Counted from the stretch's first letter, positions 50,028-59,607 are shown. The stretch: 64,000 nt of DNA from Salinarimonas chemoclinalis (GCF_041514305.1 NZ_JBGMWH010000019.1:1-64000), one strand, 5' to 3'. Notes: generated from the sequence alone by a model not told the origin. Program-made: numbers and translations.

Positions 50028-52139
50028 TTACGCCGCCCCAAAACGCACCCGGATGTCGTGGAACGCCGCGCCGCCGTACGGCGCGACCTGGTCCGCGCCC
50101 GAGAGCGTGTTGATCCCCCGCCCGTCCGGATGCGCGGCGTTGGGCCAGATGCCCTCGGCGATCAGCACGCCGCGGCGCACGCCCTCGAACAGGCGCGCCA
50201 CGACGAGCACGCGCCCGCGGGCGTTCTCCAGCGCCACCCAGGCGCCCTCGGCGATCCCGTGCGCGGCGGCGTCCGCCGGGTGGATCATCACGGTCGGACG
50301 CTCCTCCTTGGCCTTGGAGGTCGGCGTCTCCGTGAAGGTCGAGTTGAGGAAGTGCCGCGCGGGGCTCGTCGCCAGGCGGAAGGGGAACGCCTCGGTCGGC
50401 TCCTCGGTGACGGCCCAATGGTCGGGGAGGGCGGGCATCTCGGCCCAGGGACCCATCGTCCCCGCGTTGGGGGCGGGGACGCGCGACCAGTCCGGACGGA
50501 AGCGGAACTTCCCGTCGGGCCAGGCGAAGCCGTCGAGGTAGTGCGCGGTCTCGAAGGGCGGCTGCACGTCCGCGAACGCCGCCTCCTCCAGCGCCGCGAG
50601 CGAGCCCCAGCCGGACGACGACAGCGTCTCGTCGATGATCGCCCGAGGGCTCATCGAGAAGCCGCGATGCGTGGCGCCCAGCCGCTCGGCCAGCGCGCAG
50701 ATCACCTCGTGGTTGGAGCGGCACTCGCCGGGCGGCTCGACGAGCTTCGGCCCGAGCTGGATGTGCTGGTGCCCCCCGCCCTGGTAGAGGTCGTCGTGTT
50801 CGAGGAACATCGTCGCGGGCAGCACCACGTCGGCATAGGCCGCGGTCTCGGTGAGGAACTGCTCGTGCACGACGGTGAAGAGGTCGTCGCGCGCGAAGCC
50901 GCGCTTGACCAGCTCCTGCTCCGGCGCGACCGAGACCGGGTTCGAGTTCTGGATGAAGAGCGCCGTCACCGGCGGCCCGCCGCAAAGGGCCTCGGCGTCC
51001 CCGGTGAGCACGCGGCCGATCTGGGATTGGTCCAGCATGCGCACCGACGGGTCGCGAAGGTCGTGGCCCTCGATCAGCGACTTGTCCCAATGGTAGATCG
51101 CGCCGTTGTTGTGGAAGGCGCCGCCGCCCTCGACCTGCCAGGCGCCGGTGACGGCGGCGATGCAGGAGGCGGCGTGCATGCTCACCGCGCCGTTGCGCTG
51201 GCGGGTGAAGCCGTAGCCCAGCCGGAAATAGGTGCGCTTCGTCTCGCCGACGAGCCGGGCGAAGGCCTCGATCTCGGCGGCCGGGATGCCGGTGATCGCC
51301 TCGCCCCAGGCGGGCCCGCGGGTCCCGAGGTGGGCGGCGAGGTCGTCCGGGCAGTCCGTGTAGCGGCGCAGGTAGTCCCAGTCGGCGAGGCCGTCTCGGA
51401 AGAGGGCGTGCATGACCGCGCAGGCGAGAGCCCCGTCCGTGCCCGGGCGCAGCAGGAGTTTCACGTCCGCCTGCTTCATCGTGGCGTTGTCGTAGACGTC
51501 GACGACGACGATCTTCGCCCCGCGTTCCTTGCGGGCGCGGATCGCGTGGGTCATCACGTTGACCTGGGTGTGCACGGCGTTGGTGCCCCAGATGACGACG
51601 CAGTCCGCCTTCGCCATCTCCCGCGGGTCCGGCCCCGCGAGGCGGCCGGTGCCGGCGATGAAGCCGGTCCAGGCCATGTTCGTGCAGAAGGTGGAGAACA
51701 TGCCGGAATAGCGCCTGGCGTGGCGCAGGCGATGGATGCCGTCGCGCATCACGAGGCCCATCGTGCCGGCGTAGTAGTACGGCCAGACGGTCTGGGACCC
51801 GTGCGCCGCCTCCGCCGCGAGGAAGCGCTCGGCCACGAGGTCGAGCGCCTCGTCCCACGTCGCGCGCCGGAAGGCGCCCGCGCCCCCGTTCGCGCCCCCG
51901 TTCGCGCCCTTCGTGCCGGTGCGGATCAGCGGGTGGGTGAGCCGGTCGGGGTGGTGGATGCGCTCGGCGTAGCGCGCGACCTTCGCGCAGATCACGCCGG
52001 CGGTGTAGCTCTGCGTCGGGTCTCCGTGGACGCGCCCGATCGTGCGCGCGTCGAGCACCTCGACCTCGAGCGCGCAGGTGGAGGGGCAGTCGTGCGGGCA
52101 GACCGACTTGCGGCGGGCGATGCGAGGGGGTGCGTTCAT
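50028..52139 (-). CDS. Molybdopterin-dependent oxidoreductase (DMSO reductase superfamily)
   Basis: The 703-residue protein has an N-terminal [4Fe-4S] motif (VCPHDCPSTC, then ICAKV), a molybdopterin catalytic domain and a C-terminal dinucleotide-binding domain (about residues 585-703, starting LATSPARHFLNSTF). No Tat signal is present, so it is cytoplasmic, as for many assimilatory-type or orphan members. A Gly-Ala-Asn-Gly repeat insertion lies near residue 80. No electron-transfer subunit or molybdenum-cofactor gene is adjacent, so the substrate is unknown. Confidence 0.85.
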   Translation of the reverse strand: MNAPPRIARRKSVCPHDCPSTCALEVEVLDARTIGRVHGDPTQSYTAGVICAKVARYAERIHHPDRLTHPLIRTGTKGANGGANGGAGAFRRATWDEALDLVAERFLAAEAAHGSQTVWPYYYAGTMGLVMRDGIHRLRHARRYSGMFSTFCTNMAWTGFIAGTGRLAGPDPREMAKADCVVIWGTNAVHTQVNVMTHAIRARKERGAKIVVVDVYDNATMKQADVKLLLRPGTDGALACAVMHALFRDGLADWDYLRRYTDCPDDLAAHLGTRGPAWGEAITGIPAAEIEAFARLVGETKRTYFRLGYGFTRQRNGAVSMHAASCIAAVTGAWQVEGGGAFHNNGAIYHWDKSLIEGHDLRDPSVRMLDQSQIGRVLTGDAEALCGGPPVTALFIQNSNPVSVAPEQELVKRGFARDDLFTVVHEQFLTETAAYADVVLPATMFLEHDDLYQGGGHQHIQLGPKLVEPPGECRSNHEVICALAERLGATHRGFSMSPRAIIDETLSSSGWGSLAALEEAAFADVQPPFETAHYLDGFAWPDGKFRFRPDWSRVPAPNAGTMGPWAEMPALPDHWAVTEEPTEAFPFRLATSPARHFLNSTFTETPTSKAKEERPTVMIHPADAAAHGIAEGAWVALENARGRVLVVARLFEGVRRGVLIAEGIWPNAAHPDGRGINTLSGADQVAPYGGAAFHDIRVRFGAA
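51880..51912. repeat. 12-bp tandem repeat inside the oxidoreductase gene
   Basis: GCGCCCCCGTTC occurs twice in tandem (51880-51891 and 51892-51903), followed by a partial third copy. On the coding strand it gives GANGGANGGAGA near residue 80 of the oxidoreductase. The unit is a multiple of three, so changes in copy number keep the frame. Confidence 0.7.
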
Positions 52140-52190
52140 GGGATGATTCTGCCAGAGATCGGAGCCGCCGGGAAGGGCGAGGCGCGCGCG

Positions 52191-53120
52191 TCAGGGATCG
52201 TCGGGGGAGGGCTCCTCGTAGGAGAGCGACCAGTCGGGCCCTGCGTGCCAGGTGCCGGAGGCCGAGGGCGGGATGCGCCAGCGCAGGCTGCGCACGAACT
52301 CCGCGCCACCGCCCTTCAGCGCGCGCTGAAGGGATCCGCGCTCCTCGGGCGTCGCGGCGAGCACGCCGGCGTCGCTCTCGGCCCGCACGAACTGCGCGGG
52401 GCCGATCGCCCGGGCGGCGAAGACTCCGTCTCCCGCGCCGCGGCGCCTCGCCAGCAGGCCGAAGCCGATGCCCGTGCTCGCGAGCCGGCTCCCCGGTCGG
52501 TCCTCCCCCGGAACGCCGAGCGGAAACAGGATGCGGCCGCCGACGGCGAGACGATCGAGCCAGCCGGGCGCCGGGCGCTCGACGCTGGCGTTGACGTAGA
52601 CGAGGTCGACCTCCTCCTCCCCCTCGGGGAAGCGGGCGCCGTCGCCGACGAAGACCCGCGCCTGCGGCAGATGTGCGAGGTTCGCCCGCGCCGCCGCGGC
52701 GAGCGCAGGGTCGACCTCGACGCCGAGCACGCGACCGCTCTCTCCGACGCAGCGGGCGAGGAGCGCGGTGTAGTAGCCCGTGCCCGTGCCGACGTGCAGC
52801 ACGCGCTCCGCCGGCCTCGGCGCGAGCGCGGCGAGCCAGCGGGCGTGGAGCGAAGGGCTGCCGTTGTTCACCCGCCGCTCCTCGGCCAGCGCGAACAGGC
52901 CGTCCTGGTAGAGGACCACCGGGTCGGTGCTCGGCACGTCGCGATAGCCGCCGGGCGAGGCCATCCGCCATGGCGGCGGGCCGAGATAGCGCTCCCGCGG
53001 CTCGGTGGCGAAGGCCGCCTCCAGCGCGGAGTGTGACCGGTGGGCGTGGCACATCATCTGGCGCGCGAAGGCGCGGCGCACGATGGCGAGCGCGTCCTCG
53101 GTGAAGTCTCGATCGGTCAT
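52191..53120 (-). CDS. Protein-L-isoaspartate methyltransferase-like protein
   Basis: The 309-residue SAM methyltransferase has the PCMT-type core: motif I VLHVGTGTGYYTALLARCVG, an acidic end GVEVDPALAAAARANL, and DLVYVNASVE. It is longer than classic PCMT (about 215) because of a C-terminal extension (about residues 200-309). It may be a PCMT paralogue with another protein or small-molecule substrate. It is divergent from the acylase gene, with a short promoter gap. Confidence 0.72.
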   Translation of the reverse strand: MTDRDFTEDALAIVRRAFARQMMCHAHRSHSALEAAFATEPRERYLGPPPWRMASPGGYRDVPSTDPVVLYQDGLFALAEERRVNNGSPSLHARWLAALAPRPAERVLHVGTGTGYYTALLARCVGESGRVLGVEVDPALAAAARANLAHLPQARVFVGDGARFPEGEEEVDLVYVNASVERPAPGWLDRLAVGGRILFPLGVPGEDRPGSRLASTGIGFGLLARRRGAGDGVFAARAIGPAQFVRAESDAGVLAATPEERGSLQRALKGGGAEFVRSLRWRIPPSASGTWHAGPDWSLSYEEPSPDDP

Positions 53121-53234
53121 CGGGCGATCCTCGGGGGAGGAGCCCCATCATAGCGGCACAATCGGTTGTGTGCCACACTCTTCGCGTGCTTTTCGACGCC
53201 GGAACCGCCGCCCTCCCGGCGTCGTTCCCCCGCC

Positions 53235-55523
53235 GTGTCCAGGCTCGCTCACTCCCTTCGCCTCGCGCGATCCTTCGCCCTTCTCTCGCGGGCCGTGCTG
53301 GCGTGCGGCCGCCCGCCCGGCCTCGACGGGGAGGCGCGGCGCACGATGTTCCCACGAGACGGGCTGCCGGTGGCGGAGCCGGTCGAGATCCGCTGGAACG
53401 ATCATCTCGTGCCCTGGATCACGGCGCGCTGCGATCGCGACTGCGCCGTGGCGCTCGGCGCCGTGCACGCGCACCTGCGGCTCACCCAGCTCGAGGTGCT
53501 GCGCAAGGTCGCCTGGGGCCGCGTCGCCGAGATGGCGGGGCCGGCGGCGATCGACGTCGATCGGGCGCTGCGCACGCTCGGCGTCGCGCGCGCGGTGCCC
53601 GGCATCCTGGCGATGCAACCGCCCGAGACGCGGGCGTGGCTCGAGGGCTTCGTCGACGGGATCAACCACGTGGTCGACACCGCGCCCGAGGACCCGCCGG
53701 ATTTCGCCATGCTCGGGCTCTCCCGCGAGCGCTGGACCGCCGCCGACGTGATGGCGGTGGGTCGCGCCGCGGTGGCGGACGTGAACTGGCTGATCTGGCT
53801 GCGGCTCGTGCCGCTGCGGCGCGAGCCCGGCTGGCCCGGGCTGTGGGAGAAGCTGCTCGCCAACGGCACGGGCTCGATCGCCAACCTCGCCGGCTTCGAC
53901 CTCGAGACGATGCTCGCCGGGGCGCTCGGCGGCGCCCTGAAGGGCTCGAACGCCTGGGCGGTCCACGCCGACCACAGCGCCACCGGCTCGGCGCTGCTCG
54001 CGGGCGATCCGCATCTGCCGATCTCGGTGCCGAACATCTGGCTCTGCGCGGGCTACCGCTCGCCCTCCCATCATTGCGTCGGCTTCCAGCTGCCGGGCCT
54101 GCCCTTCACCGCCTTCGGGCGCAACCGGGATCTCGCCTGGGGCGGGACCGCGCCGCACACGGCCTCGTCCGACCTCTTCGATCTCTCGGACCTGCGCTAC
54201 GAGCCGTTCGACTCGCGCTCCGAGACGATCCGCGTGCGCGGCGGTGGCGCGGAGACGGTCGCGATCCGCACGAGCCGCTACGGCCCGATCATCTCCGACG
54301 CGGTGCCGATGGGGGCGACCTACGCGCTGCGGTGGGTCGGGCACGAGCCCTCCGACGAGCTCTCCTCGATGCTGGCGCTCAACCGCGCGAAGAATTTCCA
54401 GGACTTCCGCGAGGCGGCGGACGGCATGGCGGTGCCGGGCCAGAACTGGGTCGTCGCCGAGCGGACCGGCGGCATCGCAAAGCAGATCGCCGCCAAGCTC
54501 CCGCGCCGCCCGCACGCGCCGCTCGCCGACCTGATCTCGAAGCCCGAGGCCGCGCGTCACTGGGAGCGCTTCGTCACCGCCAAGGATTTCCCGCCCGAGC
54601 GGGATCCCGCGCGCGGCTTCGTGGTATCCGCCAACGACCGGCCGGAGGACGGACCCGCGCCGCTCGCCCACTTCTATTCGCCCGTCGACCGGGCCGAGCG
54701 GATCGCCGCCGTCCTCGCTCGGGCGCGCCCGGTCACGCTCGACGACATGGTCGCGCTCCAGCGCGACGTCACCGTTCCCGGCGCGCTCGCGCTGCGGGAC
54801 CGGCTGCTCGTCCTGGCGAAGGCGGCGGGCGAGCGCGGGGAGGGGCGGGGCGGCCCCTCGCAGGACGAGGTGCTCTCCGCCCGCGGCGAGGTGGTGCCGC
54901 TCCTCGTGGACTGGGACGGATCCTACCCGGAAAGCTCGCGCGGGGCGCTCGCCTTCGAGCTGCTCGTGGCGCACGTCAGCGCGCACTACCATTCGAAGGC
55001 CGAGCGCGCCTTCTACGGCGCGCTCTTCACCGCCCGCACGCTGATCGCGCAGGATCTTCACGAGCCGCGCACCGCGCTCGTGAGCGCGCTGGCGAAGGCG
55101 CTCGTCGCCACGGCGAAGGAGCTGCGCCGCTACGAGACCTGGGGCGACGTCCATCGGCTGCGGCTCGCGCACGTGCTCGCCGGCCTGCCGCTCGTCGGCC
55201 GCAGGCTCGTCTTCGCCGACATGCCCGTCGGCGGCACGTCGGACGCCGTGATGAAGACGGCGCACCCCGCGGTTCCGCGCCCGCACCGCGCCTTCTACGG
55301 CTCCATCGCCCGCTTCGTCTGCGACCTCGGTGCGGAAGACGGCGCCACCGGCGTGCTGCTCGGCGGCCAGGACGGCTGGCTCGGCAGCACGGCGATGCTC
55401 GACCAGCTCCCGCTCTGGCGCGCGGGCCGGGCCATGCCGCTGCCGTTGAGCGAGGCCGGCGTCGCGCGCGACTTCCCGCATCTCACGGCGATACCGCCAT
55501 GCTCGACGCCACCCCGCTCCTGA
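53235..55523 (+). CDS. Penicillin acylase family (Ntn-hydrolase) protein
   Basis: This 762-residue protein (if started at the GTG at 53235) belongs to the S45 acylases. The probable autocatalytic cleavage/nucleophile site is GGALKGSNAWAV with Ser238, preceded by an alpha-chain region containing ALGAVHAHLRLTQLEVLRK. The beta-chain has GDPHLPISVPNIW and FGRNRDLAWGGT. These enzymes hydrolyse N-acyl amides such as penicillins or acyl-homoserine lactones. No clear signal peptide is seen. The start is uncertain: TTG at 53166 and ATG at 53346 (with a GGGGAGG site) are alternatives. It overlaps the amido-synthetase gene by 25 bp. Confidence 0.8.
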   Translation: MSRLAHSLRLARSFALLSRAVLACGRPPGLDGEARRTMFPRDGLPVAEPVEIRWNDHLVPWITARCDRDCAVALGAVHAHLRLTQLEVLRKVAWGRVAEMAGPAAIDVDRALRTLGVARAVPGILAMQPPETRAWLEGFVDGINHVVDTAPEDPPDFAMLGLSRERWTAADVMAVGRAAVADVNWLIWLRLVPLRREPGWPGLWEKLLANGTGSIANLAGFDLETMLAGALGGALKGSNAWAVHADHSATGSALLAGDPHLPISVPNIWLCAGYRSPSHHCVGFQLPGLPFTAFGRNRDLAWGGTAPHTASSDLFDLSDLRYEPFDSRSETIRVRGGGAETVAIRTSRYGPIISDAVPMGATYALRWVGHEPSDELSSMLALNRAKNFQDFREAADGMAVPGQNWVVAERTGGIAKQIAAKLPRRPHAPLADLISKPEAARHWERFVTAKDFPPERDPARGFVVSANDRPEDGPAPLAHFYSPVDRAERIAAVLARARPVTLDDMVALQRDVTVPGALALRDRLLVLAKAAGERGEGRGGPSQDEVLSARGEVVPLLVDWDGSYPESSRGALAFELLVAHVSAHYHSKAERAFYGALFTARTLIAQDLHEPRTALVSALAKALVATAKELRRYETWGDVHRLRLAHVLAGLPLVGRRLVFADMPVGGTSDAVMKTAHPAVPRPHRAFYGSIARFVCDLGAEDGATGVLLGGQDGWLGSTAMLDQLPLWRAGRAMPLPLSEAGVARDFPHLTAIPPCSTPPRS

Positions 55524-57046
55524 GGCTCTGGGCCGCGCGGCGGCGCCGCGTGCTCGACGGGCAGGACGCCGTCGCAGCGCAAGCACGCATCCTGCGCGAT
55601 CTCGTGGCCCGCGCCGCCGGCACGCGCTTCGGGCGCGCGCACGGTTTTTCCGAGATACGCTCGGCGGACGACTTCCGCGCCCGCGTGCCGGTACGCGGCT
55701 ATGAGGAGTTGTGGTCCGGCTGGTGGCAGGAGGGCTTCCCCGTTCACGAGGACGTGACCTGGCCGGGGCGCATGCCGTTCTTCGCCCTCTCGTCGGGCAC
55801 GACCACCGGGCGCACGAAATACATCCCCGTGAGCGCCGAGATGGTGGCGGCGAACCGCCGCGCGGCGCTCGACGTCCTCGTGCACCATCTGGCGAGCCGC
55901 CCCGGCTCGCGGGTCCTCGCGGGCAAGAGCTTCATGCTCGGGGGCTCGACCGCGCTCGAGCCCCTCGCGCCGGGAATCCGCGCGGGCGACCTGTCGGGGA
56001 TCGCAGCGGCGACCGTGCCGGCCTTCGCGCGGCTGCGCACCTTCCCGCCGCGTCGGCTCGCGCTCGAGGCCGACTGGGAGCGCAAGATCGCGGCGCTCGG
56101 CCCGGCCTCTCTCGCGCAGGACATCCGCGCGATCTCCGGCACCCCGACCTGGCTCCTCGCCTTCTTCGAGACGCTCGCCGCGAGCAACCCCGCCCGTGGC
56201 GAGCGGCTCGCGGCCTATTGGCCGCAGCTCGAGCTGATCATCCACGGCGGCGTCGCCTTCGCGCCCTACGCGGCCCGCTTCGCACGGCTGATCGCCGGCT
56301 CTGGCATCCGCCTCCAGGAGGTCTACCCGGCGAGCGAGGGGTTCTTCGCCATCCAGGACGGGCCGCCGGAGGCGGGAATGCGGCTTCTCGTCGACACCGG
56401 CATCTACTACGAGTTCGTGCGACCGGAGACGCTGGGCACCGCCGCGCCGTCGCGGCTCGGGCTCGCCGACGCCGAGGTGGGCGTCGACTACGCGCTCGTG
56501 GTCTCCACCAACGCCGGCTTGTGGGCCTACGAGGTGGGCGATCTCGTGCGGCTCGTGTCCAGGGACCCGCCGCGGATTGTCTTCGCCGGGCGGACCGCCT
56601 TCACGCTCTCCGCCTTCGGCGAGCACCTCACGGGTGCGGAGATCGACCGGGCGGTGGCGGAGGTCGTCGGTGGTGCCGGGCTCGGCCTCGTCGAGGTCGC
56701 CGTCGGCGCCCGGCACAGGGCGGCCGGGGCGGCGCACGACCACCATCTCTTCGTGATCGAACTCGTCGAGGGCGCGCCGCCGGCGGAACGCGCCCGGGCG
56801 CTGCGCGACGCCCTCGACGTCGCGCTCGCGCACGCCAACGCCGACTACGCCTCCCACCGCGACGCCGGCCAGCTGTCCGCGCCGGAGCTGATCTGCGCGC
56901 CGAGGGGCACGTTCGAGGGCTGGATGCGCGCGCGCGGCAAGCTCGGCGGCCAGAACAAGCCGCCGCGCGTCATGGGCGACGCGGCGCTGCTCGCGAGCCT
57001 CGAGCGGGCGGCCGAGGCGGGAACACGGGTTCCCGCCGGCCGTTGA
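55499..57046 (+). CDS. GH3 auxin-responsive-promoter family (acyl-acid amido synthetase-like)
   Basis: The 515-residue ANL-superfamily protein matches the GH3 family. The ATP-binding SSGTTTGRTKYIP (residues 98-110) and the segments IHGGVAFAPYAARF, VYPASEGFFAIQDG and YEVGDLVRLV are in order. Plant members join carboxylic acids to amino acids via acyl-AMP; bacterial ones are mostly uncharacterised. Its start lies inside the acylase gene, in another frame, so the pair is translationally linked. An apparent 1292-codon open frame that spans both genes is not a fusion. Confidence 0.82.
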   Translation: MLDATPLLRLWAARRRRVLDGQDAVAAQARILRDLVARAAGTRFGRAHGFSEIRSADDFRARVPVRGYEELWSGWWQEGFPVHEDVTWPGRMPFFALSSGTTTGRTKYIPVSAEMVAANRRAALDVLVHHLASRPGSRVLAGKSFMLGGSTALEPLAPGIRAGDLSGIAAATVPAFARLRTFPPRRLALEADWERKIAALGPASLAQDIRAISGTPTWLLAFFETLAASNPARGERLAAYWPQLELIIHGGVAFAPYAARFARLIAGSGIRLQEVYPASEGFFAIQDGPPEAGMRLLVDTGIYYEFVRPETLGTAAPSRLGLADAEVGVDYALVVSTNAGLWAYEVGDLVRLVSRDPPRIVFAGRTAFTLSAFGEHLTGAEIDRAVAEVVGGAGLGLVEVAVGARHRAAGAAHDHHLFVIELVEGAPPAERARALRDALDVALAHANADYASHRDAGQLSAPELICAPRGTFEGWMRARGKLGGQNKPPRVMGDAALLASLERAAEAGTRVPAGR

Positions 57047-57090
57047 ACACGGCCGCGGTCGAGCGCCGCGCCGTCCGAGGATCGAACGAG

Positions 57091-58056
57091 ATGGCCGAGA
57101 TCACCTTCCGGACGCGGAGCCCCTTCACGCTCGCCGACATGGTGCGGGGCGACGCGCCCGAAACCACCGCCAAGGGCGTCCTGCTCACGCCGGGCGCAGT
57201 CGCCACGGCGAAGTCCCTGCCCGCCGTGGTGATCCTGCCGGGGCTCGGCGGCATCATCGCCGAGCGCGAGATCCGCTACGCGAAGCGGCTCGCCGGGGAG
57301 GGCTACGTCGCGCTCGCGGTCGACACGTTCGGCAGCCGCGGCGCGGCCTATGCGAACCACTCGCTTCGCGCGCTCCGGGTCACCGAGACGATGATGCTCG
57401 CCGACGCCTTCGCCGCGCTCGCGCACCTGGTGCGCCTGCCTATGGTGGACCCCGCTCGCGTCGCCGTTATGGGCTTCTCCTACGGCGGCATGATCTCCGT
57501 GCTCGCCGCCTACCGCCAGATGGCCGAGCTGTTCTGCGCCGATGGACCGCGCTTCGCCGGCCACGTCAGCTACTACGGCTGCTCGGTGCCGCGCTTCGAC
57601 GACACGACGACGACCGGCGCGCCGGTCGAGATCTTCCTCGGCGCGCTCGACCGCAACGTGAACCCGGAGCGCTCGCGCGAGATCGCCGAGGACCTGCGCC
57701 GGGGCGGCTCGCGTGTGGGCTTTCACCTCTTCGAGAACACCTACCACCAATGGGATTCCCAGAACGTCGAGAGGACGTTCGTGCGCTTCTCCCTCTATTC
57801 CTGCCGCTTCGCGGTGGATCGGAAGAACCGCCTGCGGGACCTGCGCACGCGGCTTCCCATCGCGGGCCGCGTCTCGCGCACGCTTGCGCTCGCCGCCAAC
57901 GCCGATCCGCGCGGCTACCACATGCTGCGCGACGAGGGCGTGACGGCGCGCACCGACGCGCGGCTCTCGGAGTTCCTCGAGGAAGCGCTCAGGCATCGCC
58001 CGCGGCGGCCGGCGGCACGCGATGGCGGTGCACGAACGGCGCCTGCGCGGCGATGA
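57091..58056 (+). CDS. Dienelactone hydrolase-family alpha/beta hydrolase
   Basis: The 321-residue alpha/beta hydrolase has the nucleophile elbow GFSYGG with Ser130, where dienelactone hydrolases have Cys. A conserved Asp/Glu region (FLGALDRNVNPE) and the His motif ENTYHQWDS follow. After the core, the tail (about 240-321) is basic. It follows the GH3-type gene after 44 bp and may hydrolyse an ester or lactone related to its product. The 3' end overlaps the convergent yciB gene by 68 bp. Confidence 0.75.
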   Translation: MAEITFRTRSPFTLADMVRGDAPETTAKGVLLTPGAVATAKSLPAVVILPGLGGIIAEREIRYAKRLAGEGYVALAVDTFGSRGAAYANHSLRALRVTETMMLADAFAALAHLVRLPMVDPARVAVMGFSYGGMISVLAAYRQMAELFCADGPRFAGHVSYYGCSVPRFDDTTTTGAPVEIFLGALDRNVNPERSREIAEDLRRGGSRVGFHLFENTYHQWDSQNVERTFVRFSLYSCRFAVDRKNRLRDLRTRLPIAGRVSRTLALAANADPRGYHMLRDEGVTARTDARLSEFLEEALRHRPRRPAARDGGARTAPARR

Positions 58057-58600
58057 AGGCGAGGTTCGCGGGCAGGACGGCGAAGGTCTTGAACGCCACC
58101 CAGACGTCCACGGGAAAGAACCGCCAGGTGATCTCGTTGAGGACGCCGAGGAGGATCAGGTACGCGCTCGCCCGCAGCGTCAGCACCCGCCAGGCCCGCG
58201 TGCCGTCGAGGACGAGGGATCGGCGCAGCACGCTCTTCAGGACGAGTCGCCCGGCGGCGAGGCCGCCGAGCAGGATCGCGGCGTAGAACCAGTTCATGAC
58301 GGTGGGCCGGATCATGATGATCCAGGACTCCTCGGCGAGGAGGCTCGCGGCGCCGAAGGCGAGCACGACGAGCGTCGAGGCCAGCGGCGTGAGCGGCACG
58401 CGGTGCTCGCGCAGGAGGTTCGCCGCGAGCGCGAGCACGGTCGCGCCCATGAACACGCCCGTGCCGACGAAGATCCCGCCCAGCTGGCTGCCGACGAAGA
58501 AGGCGACGAGGGGCCCGAGCTCGTAGGTCAGCCGCTCCTTCAGCCGCAGGACCGGCACCGCCGCCGCGGCGGGGGTCGTCTCTCGCGCCATCGCGTCCAT
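57989..58600 (-). CDS. yciB: YciB/IspZ septation-type membrane protein
   Basis: The 203-residue protein has five hydrophobic spans and the family segments ELGPLVAFFVGSQLGGIFVG, IMIRPTVMNWFYAAILLGGL and LNEITWRFFPVDVWVAFKTF. YciB/IspZ proteins act in envelope and septum formation in the inner membrane. The start is placed at MDAMARETT; an extension of 16 codons upstream is Arg-rich and unlikely. It is the last of the minus-strand group with merR, ihfA and fab genes, but a 99-bp gap separates it. Confidence 0.85.
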   Translation of the reverse strand: MDAMARETTPAAAAVPVLRLKERLTYELGPLVAFFVGSQLGGIFVGTGVFMGATVLALAANLLREHRVPLTPLASTLVVLAFGAASLLAEESWIIMIRPTVMNWFYAAILLGGLAAGRLVLKSVLRRSLVLDGTRAWRVLTLRASAYLILLGVLNEITWRFFPVDVWVAFKTFAVLPANLAFIAAQAPFVHRHRVPPAAAGDA

Positions 58601-58699
58601 CCGCGCTCCCGGGCGTCCCGCGCGGCGATGGGGCCGCGTCGAGCACAACGGTGGGCGGGGAACGGCGTTCCGGCGATCCGGTCGCGGAGCGGCGTCGCC

Positions 58700-59167
58700 T
58701 CACCCCGGCTCGCGCAGGGCCGCGAGCAGGCGCTCGCATTCCATCAGCTCGTCGAGGGCGCCGCGGAGCGTGCGGGCGGCCTCGTCGGAGAGGACGGTCT
58801 CGCGCTCGCGGTTGGCGAAGGCGACCTCCTCGGCGGTGTCGGCGCCGCGCTCGGCCTCCGCGCCCTCGCCGGTGAGGGACGGCTCGACCTTGGCCTCGCC
58901 CCGGCCGACGGCGGCCACGAAACGCACGCCCTCGCTCTTGAGGATGCGCTGCACGCCCTTGATCGTGTAGCCCTCGCCGTAGAGCAGGTGGCGGATGCCG
59001 CGCAGCAGGTCGACGTCCTCGGGCCGGTAGAAGCGCCGGCCGCCGCCGCGCTTGAGCGGCTTGATCTGCGCGAACTTGGTCTCCCAGAAGCGCAGGACGT
59101 GCTGGGGGACGTTGAGGTCCTCGGCGACCTCGCTGATCGTCCGGAAGGCCTCGGGTCCCTTGTCCAT
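58700..59167 (-). CDS. MerR family transcriptional regulator
   Basis: The 155-residue protein has a MerR winged helix at its start (FRTISEVAEDLNVPQHVLRF, then GGGRRFYRPEDVDLLRGIRH). A variable region and a short helical C-terminus follow; no metal-binding cysteines are present. This is the MerR protein regularly found after ihfA in alphaproteobacteria; its ligand is unknown. It lies 31 bp from ihfA on the same strand. Confidence 0.88.
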   Translation of the reverse strand: MDKGPEAFRTISEVAEDLNVPQHVLRFWETKFAQIKPLKRGGGRRFYRPEDVDLLRGIRHLLYGEGYTIKGVQRILKSEGVRFVAAVGRGEAKVEPSLTGEGAEAERGADTAEEVAFANRERETVLSDEAARTLRGALDELMECERLLAALREPG

Positions 59168-59198
59168 GCCGCCCTCCGCTCGCGTCCTCGTGGCCGGC

Positions 59199-59513
59199 TC
59201 AGTCCTCGCCGTCCGCGACGCTCTCGCCGTTGATGCGCGCCTTGAGCACGTTAGAAGGCTTGAAGACCATGACGCGCCGCGGCTCGATCGGCACCTCGAC
59301 GCCGGTCTTGGGGTTGCGGCCGATCCGCTCGCCCTTCTCGCGCACGACGAAGGAGCCGAAGGAGGAGAGCTTCACGGTCTCACCGCGCTCGAGGCAATCG
59401 CAGATCTCGGCGAGAACCGATTCGACCAGCGCCGCGGACTCGGTACGCGACAGGCCCACGCGCTGGTAGACCGCCTCGCACAGATCAGCGCGCGTCACCG
59501 TCCGTCCCGCCAT
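59199..59513 (-). CDS. ihfA: Integration host factor subunit alpha
   Basis: The 104-residue DNA-bending protein has the HU/IHF fold. The arm region GRNPKTGVEVPIEPRRVMVF carries the Pro that kinks DNA, and KLSSFGSFVVREK is conserved. Position after fabH and before merR supports IhfA rather than HU. It forms a heterodimer with IhfB, encoded elsewhere. Confidence 0.95.
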   Translation of the reverse strand: MAGRTVTRADLCEAVYQRVGLSRTESAALVESVLAEICDCLERGETVKLSSFGSFVVREKGERIGRNPKTGVEVPIEPRRVMVFKPSNVLKARINGESVADGED

Positions 59514-59607
59514 CAGATGAGCCCCCTCGTCCGCCGCTCACGTCCCGAAACGCTAGGCCCTGGCGCGCCGTGAATCAACAGTCCGCGCGACGACAATCGC
59601 GCGCCCG

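Noticed and set aside
53168..57046. Apparent 1292-residue fusion of acylase and GH3-type protein
   Set aside because: The acylase is encoded in another frame. The first part of this long frame is Arg-rich nonsense, and the GH3-type protein starts at 55499.
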